From positions 1 to 7,052 of the forward strand of contig JACCZA010000332.1 in NCBI GenBank assembly GCA_013696185.1: a stretch of DNA of 7,052 nt. The letters run 5' to 3'. Position 1 is the first letter of the stretch. Every line of letters begins with the position of its first letter. This DNA comes from Actinomycetota bacterium. Lineage in GTDB: Bacteria > Actinomycetota > Thermoleophilia > Gaiellales > Gaiellaceae. The position numbers were made by a program, and so were the translations under genes. Positions 1-5,445 of the stretch are shown here, piece after piece. A model generated the notes under the pieces. That model worked only from the letters and a program-made list of their open reading frames with translations, had not been told where the DNA came from and searched no databases.

Positions 1-243
1 GATTCCAACAACTGCGTGGGCTCCCGGGCGAGCAAGTCGCCCTTCGCCCTAGAAGCACACCTGCGCTGAGCTCGAAACTGTGCTCCCTGCGCACAGCGTC
101 CCCTGAGGGGAGCCCTGAGGGGCGAACGTCTCGAGCTTCCTGTGCTCGAACAACGCGGGGAGTCGGAGGCCGGAGGGCGATTCACTCGCCCGGGAGGCCA
201 GTCAGTCGTCCGAGCAGCGTGCTCTGTCAGGGAAGGGGGCCCC
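1..243. other. Intergenic stretch without a supportable gene; short inverted repeats
   Basis: I see no convincing coding frame on either strand and no tRNA signature. The stretch holds several short perfect stems: GGGCGA/TCGCCC (26-31 with 37-42), CTGTGC/GCACAG (78-83 with 91-96), TCGAGC/GCTCGA (131-136 with 144-149) and GAGCA/TGCTC (212-216 with 220-224). It also holds a two-copy direct repeat CCCTGAGGGG at 101-110 and 113-122, where each copy can itself fold. In this GC range such stems arise easily by chance. The rplY and pth genes that often follow prs are not present within these bases. Confidence 0.4.
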
Positions 244-272
244 GTGGGGGGAAACCGCAGGTTTCCACCCAC
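244..272 (-). terminator. Hairpin directly after prs, possible transcription terminator
   Basis: Bases 244-256 pair with 260-272: an inner 7-bp stem GGAAACC/GGTTTCC around the loop GCA, one G-A mismatch (249/267), then an outer 5-bp stem GTGGG/CCCAC. It begins one base after the prs stop codon. No U-tract follows on the minus strand (the next bases are GGGGCCCCCTTCC), so it is not a classic intrinsic terminator. It could end transcription in a U-independent way, protect the mRNA 3' end, or act together with Rho. The stem is clear; the function is inferred from its position. Confidence 0.55.
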
Positions 273-273
273 G

Positions 274-1329
274 CTAAAAGAGCTGGTTCTCGCCGTGGAA
301 GATCGCGGAGACGGAGTCGTCGGCGAAGACGTTGTGAATCGTCTCCGCGAGGAGCGTCGAGACGCTCAACACCTTGATCTTGTCCGGGCAGTTGAGGGGA
401 TCGATGGGCACCGTGTCGGTGACCGTGATCTCGGTCAGCGCGTCGCTGTCGAGCCGCTCGAACGCGTTGCCGTTGAAGAGGCCGTGGGTCGCGCAGGAGT
501 AGACCTCGAGCGCCCCCGCCGCCCTGAGGGCCTCGGCCGCGGCGACGAGCGTGCCGCCCGTCATGATCACGTCGTCGATCATGATCGCCGTCCTGCCGTC
601 GACGCGGCCGATCACCTCGCTCACCTGTGCGACGTCGTGGGCAGGGCGCGTCTTGTTCATGATCGCGAGGTCGGCCTCGAGCATCTGACCGAGGCGGCGA
701 GCCGTCTTCGCACGGCCGGCGTCGCCGGAGACAGCAACGACCCCGTCACCGAAGAGACCCTTGTCGCGGAAGTACTGCGCGAGCAGCGGCAAGGCGGTCA
801 TGTGGTCGACCGGGATCTGGAAGAAGCCCTGGATCTGCCCCGCGTGGAGGTCCATCGTGAGCACGCGGTCGGCGCCTGCGACCTCGAGCATGTCGGCCAC
901 GAGCCGCGCGGTGATCGGCTCGCGCGGCTCCGACTTCTTGTCCTGGCGGGAGTACGGGAACCAGGGCACGACAGCGGTCACGCGCTTCGCCGAAGCGAGC
1001 CGCGCGGACTGGATCATGATCAACAGCTCCATCAGGTGGTCGTTCACCGGCGGAGAGCCCGACTGGACGATGAAGACGTCAGCGCCGCGGATCGAGTCGT
1101 CGAAGCGGACGTAGTTCTCGCCGTTCGCGAAGGTCTTGAGCGTCACACCGCCGAGCTCGATGCCGAGCTTCTCGGCGATGCGCAAGGCGAGCTCGCGGTT
1201 CGAGCGTCCGGAGAAGAGCATCAGCCGCTTCTGGGGGCCGCGCTCGATCCAGCGCCCGGGATTCGGGCGCGGAGTCCTGTCGGGTGCCTCGAGTCCCGGC
1301 AGCGGCAGCTCAGTCGTCGCGGCGTTCAC
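274..1329 (-). CDS. prs: Ribose-phosphate pyrophosphokinase (PRPP synthetase), N-terminally extended
   Basis: Prs transfers pyrophosphate from ATP to ribose-5-phosphate, giving PRPP for purine, pyrimidine, NAD, histidine and tryptophan synthesis. The 351-residue product has the usual two-lobed phosphoribosyltransferase core from residue 34: RLMLFSGRSN, FANGE (67-71), PYSRQDKK (125-132), MDLHAGQIQGFF with His162, the flexible catalytic loop MNKTRP with Lys226 and Arg228 (matching B. subtilis Lys197 and Arg199), and the PRPP loop DDVIMTGGT (252-260). The GTG start at 1329 is supported by AAGGAGG 9 bases upstream, which adds about 33 proline-rich residues to the normal N-terminus. The gene overlaps glmU by 20 bases; glmU-prs adjacency is common in Bacillus and actinobacteria. 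The PRPP loop has Met256 where Asp is usual, and SGDAG (201-205) replaces SPD. The stop is TAG. The family call is certain; the effect of the substitutions is unknown. Confidence 0.97.
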   Translation of the reverse strand: MNAATTELPLPGLEAPDRTPRPNPGRWIERGPQKRLMLFSGRSNRELALRIAEKLGIELGGVTLKTFANGENYVRFDDSIRGADVFIVQSGSPPVNDHLMELLIMIQSARLASAKRVTAVVPWFPYSRQDKKSEPREPITARLVADMLEVAGADRVLTMDLHAGQIQGFFQIPVDHMTALPLLAQYFRDKGLFGDGVVAVSGDAGRAKTARRLGQMLEADLAIMNKTRPAHDVAQVSEVIGRVDGRTAIMIDDVIMTGGTLVAAAEALRAAGALEVYSCATHGLFNGNAFERLDSDALTEITVTDTVPIDPLNCPDKIKVLSVSTLLAETIHNVFADDSVSAIFHGENQLF

Positions 1330-2632
1330 GCAGGTACCCCTCCTTCGTCACCTGGCGGGGAGGAAAGCCGGCGAGCGACGCGGGCGGTACGTCGTCAGTG
1401 ATGACGGTACTTGCGGCGATCCACGAGTCATCGGCGATCGTCACCGGGGCCATGAACACATCGTGAACGCCGGTCCTGACGTCCTTGCCGATCGTCGTCC
1501 GCCCCTTCGGCCGGCCGGGCTGGTGCGGGTAGTTCGCCGTGATCCCGCCCGCGCCCACGTTCGTCCGATCGCCGACCTCGGCATCGCCGATGTACGACAG
1601 ATGGGGCACCTTCGCGCCCGCGCCGATGTGCGAGTTCTTGATCTCCACGAACGTGCCGACCTTCGCGCCCGCCTCGAGCACCGTTCCGGGGCGAACGTAA
1701 CAGAACGGCCCGACGAGCGCGCCGGGCCCGACGACGGCGTCCGCCACGACCGCCTGCGGGCCGATGTGCGCCCCGGAATGGACGCGGGAGCGCCCGGCGA
1801 GCGAGGTGAACGGCTCGACCGTCGAGTCGGGCTCGAGCTCGACCTCGGGCCCGATCCAGGTGGTCGCGGGGTCGACGATCGTGACGCCCGCGAGCATGTG
1901 ACGCTCGTTGATCCGGTCACGCAGCGCGGCGGCCGCCGCCGCGAGCTCGACGCGCGTGTTCACCCCCTCCGCCTCGTGCGGCTCGGGCGCCTCGTGCACG
2001 GCCACCGACTCGCCGGCCTCGACGAGGCCCCGCACCGCATCGGTCAGATAGAGCTCGCCCTGCGCGTTGGCGGGAGTCAGGCGCTCGAGCGCGGGCCACA
2101 GCTTCGCGGCGACGAAGACGTAGATCGAGGAGTTCACCTCCCCGATCGCAAGCTGCTCGGGCGTGGCGTCGGCGGCCTCGACGATCCCCCGCAGACGGCC
2201 TTCCTCGCCGCGCAGGACGCGGCCGTAGCTCCGGCTGTCCTCCGGGCGGAAGGAGAGCACCGTCGCGGCGGCGCCCTGGCTCCGGTGCGCCTCGACCAGG
2301 CCCTCGAGGAGCTCCGTCGTCAGGAGCGGGGTGTCGCCCGCCAGGATCAGGACATGTTCCGCGCGCGTCTCGAGCGAGGCGCGCGCGCAGGCGACCGCGT
2401 CGCCGGTTCCGAGCGGTCGCTCCTGCAGCGCGACCTCGACTCCCGGGAAGGCGTCCTGCGTGGCGGGAGAGGCGACGACGACGAGCGGGGTCGGCCCGAG
2501 CGGCCGCGCCGCCTCGATCACCCAGTCGATCATGCGCCGACCGAGCAGCTCGTGCAGGTGCTTCGGCGTGCGCGAGCGCATGCGCGTGCCGAGGCCGCCT
2601 GCCATCACGACGGCTGACAGGCCGGGGCTCAT
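1310..2632 (-). CDS. glmU: Bifunctional N-acetylglucosamine-1-phosphate uridyltransferase / glucosamine-1-phosphate acetyltransferase
   Basis: GlmU makes UDP-GlcNAc, the precursor of peptidoglycan, by acetylating GlcN-1-P and then transferring UMP from UTP. The 440-residue protein is slightly shorter than E. coli GlmU (456). The N-terminal uridyltransferase domain (about 1-230) has MAGGLGTRM, PKHLHEL with Lys24, PLGTGDA (73-79), the metal-ligand Asp100 in LAGDTPL, SYGR, NAQGELYLTDA and GVNTR (Asn225). The left-handed beta-helix acetyltransferase domain runs from about 250, with RPG (Arg314), Lys332, catalytic His344 and Tyr347 in PHLSY, Asn358 and NY at 367-368. The ATG at 2632 is the only possible start: the frame has no other start codon back to a TAG at 2702-2704 inside the tRNA. 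It lies 8 bases after the tRNA 3' end and has no Shine-Dalgarno sequence. The acetyl-CoA-side loop differs from E. coli. Its stop lies inside the first codons of prs. Confidence 0.97.
   Translation of the reverse strand: MSPGLSAVVMAGGLGTRMRSRTPKHLHELLGRRMIDWVIEAARPLGPTPLVVVASPATQDAFPGVEVALQERPLGTGDAVACARASLETRAEHVLILAGDTPLLTTELLEGLVEAHRSQGAAATVLSFRPEDSRSYGRVLRGEEGRLRGIVEAADATPEQLAIGEVNSSIYVFVAAKLWPALERLTPANAQGELYLTDAVRGLVEAGESVAVHEAPEPHEAEGVNTRVELAAAAAALRDRINERHMLAGVTIVDPATTWIGPEVELEPDSTVEPFTSLAGRSRVHSGAHIGPQAVVADAVVGPGALVGPFCYVRPGTVLEAGAKVGTFVEIKNSHIGAGAKVPHLSYIGDAEVGDRTNVGAGGITANYPHQPGRPKGRTTIGKDVRTGVHDVFMAPVTIADDSWIAASTVITDDVPPASLAGFPPRQVTKEGYLRERRDD
1339..1345 (-). promoter_or_regulatory. 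Shine-Dalgarno sequence for prs
   Basis: On the minus strand this reads AAGGAGG, a near-perfect match to the anti-Shine-Dalgarno sequence. It ends 9 bases before the GTG at 1327-1329 and lies inside the last codons of glmU. It decides the prs start: no comparable site precedes the internal ATG at residue 37, where the usual PRPP synthetase N-terminus would begin. It is the only strong ribosome binding site I can see at a gene start in this window; the other starts rely on overlaps or close spacing. Confidence 0.85.
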
Positions 2633-2640
2633 CGACGAGG

Positions 2641-2711
2641 CTGGGGCGCCAGGATTCGAACCTGGGATCGCGGGACCAAAACCCGCTGCCTTACCACTTG
2701 GCTACGCCCCA
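2641..2711 (-). tRNA. tRNA-Gln (anticodon UUG)
   Basis: A complete 71-base cloverleaf on the minus strand. It has a 7-bp acceptor stem TGGGGCG/CGCCCCA (2705-2711 with 2642-2648), a D-stem GCC/GGC, a 5-bp anticodon stem GCGGG/CCCGC (2682-2686 with 2670-2674) around the loop TTTTGGT, a 4-base variable loop GATC, and a 5-bp T-stem CCAGG/CCTGG with loop TTCGAAT. The anticodon TTG is at 2677-2679. The U1-A72 pair and G discriminator (2641) are typical of glutamine tRNAs. CCA is not encoded: CCT follows the discriminator, so 3' processing by RNase Z plus CCA addition is expected. No separate promoter could be recognised. The gene sits 27 bases after the membrane-protein stop and 8 bases before the glmU ATG, so it is probably cut out of a longer transcript. 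Confidence 0.97.
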
Positions 2712-2738
2712 CCACCGGAATGCAAGCACGGCATCGGG

Positions 2739-3098
2739 TCAGCGGCGGTCTGCCAGCAGGGCCACGAGTGCCACGGCGGCGAGCACGCCGACCGCGACGA
2801 GAGCGAGCGCGCCGACCACGAAGAAGAGCACCGGCACGAGCGCGACGAGCACCTGCGAGAGCGCGCCGACCCAGCTCACCTGACGCGCGAGGCCGGAGCG
2901 GAGATTGCGGCCGGCGAAGAGGTAGAAGCCGATCACGACCGCGGCGACGAGCAGCACGAGCCAGCCCGAGAGCCGATCCAGGGCGACGAGCAGTCCCTCG
3001 ACGACGGCGATCAGCAGGGCGATGCGGAGGCGGTACTGCCGGAGCCGGCGGCCCGGGCGCGTGGTGCCGTGCTCCAGAGCAGGCTGGCGCAGCTCCAC
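2739..3098 (-). CDS. Small four-helix membrane protein of unknown function
   Basis: I do not recognise this 119-residue protein. About 25 polar, arginine-rich residues come first (RPGRRLRQYRLR), followed by hydrophobic stretches at roughly 24-40, 44-62, 77-95 and 97-116. The last two form one 38-residue apolar block. The basic N-terminus, the basic middle loop (GRNLRSGLARQ, 63-72) and the DRR tail all suggest cytoplasmic placement by the positive-inside rule, giving a four-helix topology with both ends inside. No cysteine pairs, metal ligands or catalytic motifs are visible. The GTG start lies 3 bases after the ispE stop and the TGA ends 27 bases before tRNA-Gln, so it sits inside the apparent operon. 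The start is chosen by position only, since no Shine-Dalgarno sequence is clear. The hydrophobic pattern and tight spacing favour a real gene; its function is open. Confidence 0.75.
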   Translation of the reverse strand: MELRQPALEHGTTRPGRRLRQYRLRIALLIAVVEGLLVALDRLSGWLVLLVAAVVIGFYLFAGRNLRSGLARQVSWVGALSQVLVALVPVLFFVVGALALVAVGVLAAVALVALLADRR

Positions 3099-3101
3099 GG
3101 C

Positions 3102-3920
3102 TCAACCGTACCACGCTGGAACCGTGAGCCAGGCGCGCCCGCGAGGCGCGACGCGCTGTCTCCCGGCCTCCGCCGAGCGCCGGTTGTGAAAGAGCCCGTA
3201 CACCGCCGGGCCCGCGCCCGTGACGTCCGCACGAAAGGCTCCGGCCGCAAGCAGCTCGGCCGAGAGCGGCGAGGAGGCAAGGTCGTTCGGGGGCAGCTCG
3301 GCCAGCTCGCGGGGGCGGCGCACGCGCTCGAGCGCCTCCAGCAGGGCGGCGCGGCGAGCCGGGGACCCCCGCTCGCCGCCACGGCGGTCGAAAGCCTCGT
3401 ACACCGCGGCGGTCGAGGGCTTCCACGCTCCCTCCGGCAGGACGACGACGACCCAGAAGTCCTGTGGCAGCCGTACGGGCGAGAGCTCGCTCCCGTCCCC
3501 CTCCCCGAGCTGCGGCCCGTCCCGCAGGAAGAAGGGAACGTCGGCGCCGAGTGTCGCGGCCAGGGACTCCAGCTCCTCCGCCGGTAGCGGCCGCACGAGC
3601 GTCGCGTTCGCGAGGCGCAGAGCGGTCGCGGCATCCGAGCTACCGCCGCCGAGCCCAGCGGCGATGGGGATCCGCTTCCAGATGCGCGCGGCCCAGCGCG
3701 CCTCGACGCCCGCGGCCTCGGCCAGCGCCTCGAGCGCGCGGCGGACGAGCGTGTCGTCGGGAAAGCCCTCGACCCGCAGCTCGGGCGCCGGCTCGAGGCT
3801 CACGCGGTCGACGAGGTCTATGCGCTGGAGGATCGTCGTCACCTCGTGCTTGCCATCGGGGCGCACGGGCCCGACGACGAGCCCGAGGTTGAGCTTCGCC
3901 GGAGCGGTGGCGCGAGTCAT
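3102..3920 (-). CDS. ispE: 4-diphosphocytidyl-2-C-methyl-D-erythritol kinase
   Basis: IspE phosphorylates CDP-methylerythritol with ATP in the MEP route to isoprenoid precursors. The 272-residue protein has the GHMP-kinase layout: PAKLNLGL near the N-terminus (Lys9, Asn11), the glycine-rich ATP loop IPIAAGLGGGSSDAA (84-98), LGADVPFFL with the expected catalytic Asp127, PNDL (211-214) and the C-terminal VTGAGPAVYGLF (233-244). The ATG at 3918-3920 overlaps the rsmA stop as ATGA; no Shine-Dalgarno sequence is seen, so coupled translation is likely. An upstream extension of the same frame runs antisense-like through rsmA and tatD and is not coding. Two departures from the usual motifs are seen: DGYH, which contacts the cytosine, reads DGKH (22-25), and the last glycine motif reads TGAG where SGSG or SGTG is common. 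The rest is well conserved, so I expect an active kinase. Confidence 0.95.
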   Translation of the reverse strand: MTRATAPAKLNLGLVVGPVRPDGKHEVTTILQRIDLVDRVSLEPAPELRVEGFPDDTLVRRALEALAEAAGVEARWAARIWKRIPIAAGLGGGSSDAATALRLANATLVRPLPAEELESLAATLGADVPFFLRDGPQLGEGDGSELSPVRLPQDFWVVVVLPEGAWKPSTAAVYEAFDRRGGERGSPARRAALLEALERVRRPRELAELPPNDLASSPLSAELLAAGAFRADVTGAGPAVYGLFHNRRSAEAGRQRVAPRGRAWLTVPAWYG

Positions 3921-4702
3921 GCAAGCGCCCGTGCGAGCTCCACGAACTGCGGCGGCTCGAGCTCCTCCGCCCGCACGCCCGGCTGAACGCCGATCGCCGC
4001 AAGCGCCTCGGCCACCTGCTCGCGCCCGGCCACCCCGGCGAGCTCGACCGAGTTCCCGAGCACCTTGCGGCGGTGGGCGAAGGAGGCGTTCACGATCCTC
4101 TTCAGGCGCGGATAGCCGTCCGGCAAGGAGGTCCGGCGGAAGGCGACGAGTGCGGAGTCGACGTTCGGCTGCGGCCGGAAGACCGTCCGCGAGACGGGGT
4201 GGAAGCCCGTCCGCTCGGTCGCGAGCTGCAAGAGCACCGACACGGAGCCGTAGGCCTTCGTGCGCGGCTGCGCGAACAGCCGGTCGGCGACCTCGCGCTG
4301 CACCATCACGCACCAGTTGGCGACGGAGGGAAGGCCGTCGAGGCTCTCGACGAGCAGTGGGGTCGCGATGTTGTAGGGCAGGTTGGCCACGAGCTTCGCC
4401 GGCGGCGGCGCCAGCGCGCCGAGATCGACGGCGAGTGCGTCCCCGAACACGAGGTCGACGTTCGTGCGTGTGCCGAGGCGCGCGCGCAGGTGCGGCTCGA
4501 GCGAGCGGTCGAGCTCGACGGCGTGCACACGGGTCGTGCGGTCGGCGAGGTAGGCCGTCAGCACGCCGAGGCCCGGGCCGACCTCGAGCACCACGTCGTC
4601 GGGCTCGAGCGCCGCCAGCCGCCCGATCACGCCGAGGATGTTCTCGTCGGCGAGAAAGTGCTGCCCGAGCTGACGGTTCGGCGCCACGGGGAGGCGTCTC
4701 AC
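3917..4702 (-). CDS. rsmA: 16S rRNA (adenine1518-N6/adenine1519-N6)-dimethyltransferase
   Basis: RsmA (KsgA) uses S-adenosylmethionine to dimethylate two adjacent adenines in the 3' terminal hairpin of 16S rRNA and also acts as a late check on 30S assembly. The 261-residue product has the family motifs in order: QLGQHFL (11-17), the SAM-binding EVGPGLG (40-46), acidic VELD (Glu63), GDAL with Asp88, the catalytic NLPY (107-110), VQREVADRL (134-142) and FRPQPNVDS (175-183). The C-terminal rRNA-binding part contains AHRRKVLGN. The start is a GTG at 4700-4702 overlapping the tatD stop as GTGA. A second in-frame GTG five codons in is possible, but the first fits the coupling pattern better. Its TGA (3917-3919) overlaps the ispE ATG as ATGA. 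In B. subtilis and M. tuberculosis an rpfB/yabE-type gene separates tatD and ksgA; here none does. Confidence 0.97.
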   Translation of the reverse strand: MRRLPVAPNRQLGQHFLADENILGVIGRLAALEPDDVVLEVGPGLGVLTAYLADRTTRVHAVELDRSLEPHLRARLGTRTNVDLVFGDALAVDLGALAPPPAKLVANLPYNIATPLLVESLDGLPSVANWCVMVQREVADRLFAQPRTKAYGSVSVLLQLATERTGFHPVSRTVFRPQPNVDSALVAFRRTSLPDGYPRLKRIVNASFAHRRKVLGNSVELAGVAGREQVAEALAAIGVQPGVRAEELEPPQFVELARALA

Positions 4703-5445
4703 GGCAGCGAGAAGGCGGCCCGGGCGTTCGCCTCGATGCGCGCCTCGAGGACGGCCCGATCCTCACCACGTGCCTCCGCCAGGGCGGCGAGCGTGTGGAT
4801 GACGTTGGCGGGCTCGTTCGGCCGCCCGCGACGGGGCTGCGGTGCCAGGTAGGGGCAGTCCGTCTCGGCCAGGATGCGCGCAGCGGGAACGGCGGCGGCA
4901 GCCGAGCGCAGCTCCTCCGCGGACGGATAGGTGACGTTGCCGGCGAAGGAGACGTAGTAGTCGCGCTCGCGCGCCGCCGCGAGCAGACCCGGCGACGAGA
5001 AGCAGTGGAGCACCACCGTCCCGGGGAAGCGCTCGAGCTCCCGCAGCGTCTCGTCGTCGGCAGCGCGCGTGTGGATGACGGCGGTCAGGTCGAGCTCGGC
5101 GGCGAGGTCGAGCTGCCGCTTGAAGAGCTCGAGCTGGCGCTGCCGCGGCGCGTAGTCCCGGAAGAAGTCGAGCCCGGTCTCGCCGAGCGCGACCGCGCGC
5201 CGGTGCCCCAGCAGCTCGCGGAGCGACTCGACGTCGCCCGCTCGTGCCGCCGCGCTCTCGTGGGGATGGATGCCGAGGATCGCGAAGACCTCGTCGTGCT
5301 CCTCGGCGAGCTCCAGCGAGCGACGCCCGGCGCGGGCGCTCGTGGCGACATCGAGGATGCGGGTGACACCCGCCTCGCGTGCGCGTGCGATCAGGCTCGG
5401 TGGCGGATCGGCGCACGCGTCGAGGTGCGCGTGCGTGTCGATCAC
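4699..5445 (-). CDS. tatD: TatD family metal-dependent DNase/hydrolase
   Basis: A TIM-barrel metallohydrolase of the amidohydrolase superfamily. Family members act as Mg2+-dependent 3'-5' DNases, and the cellular substrate is often unsettled. The 248-residue length is close to the family norm of about 255-265. The metal-site motifs are all present: DTHAHLD (His5, His7), GIHPHE (59-63), ALGETGLDFF (Glu89), VIHTR (His125), VLHCFSS (His147) and ETDCPYL (Asp196). I chose the GTG at 5443-5445 because it puts the first metal motif at residue 3, as is usual, and because it overlaps the metG stop as GTGA, which suggests translational coupling. No Shine-Dalgarno sequence is visible before it. The TGA at 4699-4701 overlaps the rsmA start in the same way. 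In Mycobacterium and Bacillus, tatD also lies between metG and ksgA. Nothing looks broken. Confidence 0.95.
   Translation of the reverse strand: MIDTHAHLDACADPPPSLIARAREAGVTRILDVATSARAGRRSLELAEEHDEVFAILGIHPHESAAARAGDVESLRELLGHRRAVALGETGLDFFRDYAPRQRQLELFKRQLDLAAELDLTAVIHTRAADDETLRELERFPGTVVLHCFSSPGLLAAARERDYYVSFAGNVTYPSAEELRSAAAAVPAARILAETDCPYLAPQPRRGRPNEPANVIHTLAALAEARGEDRAVLEARIEANARAAFSLP

Noticed and set aside
1..120. A minus-strand coding fragment at the left edge
   Set aside because: The frames I translated either hit an early stop or give arginine/cysteine-rich text with no family resemblance, and no ribosome binding site is present.
560..590. Repeated ATCATGATC-like words (palindromic TGATCA) in prs
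   Set aside because: They are explained by the coded residues IMIDDVIM around the PRPP loop. There is no spacing or extent that would suggest a regulatory site or mobile-element footprint.
142..2617. Long plus-strand open frames of 419 and 493 codons opposite prs and glmU
   Set aside because: They are mirror-frame shadows of two unmistakable enzymes, with no recognisable motif and no ribosome binding site that I can see.
3921..4769. An N-terminal extension of IspE
   Set aside because: The extra residues lie out of frame over rsmA and tatD and look like a GC shadow. The ATG in the ATGA overlap gives a standard IspE N-terminus.
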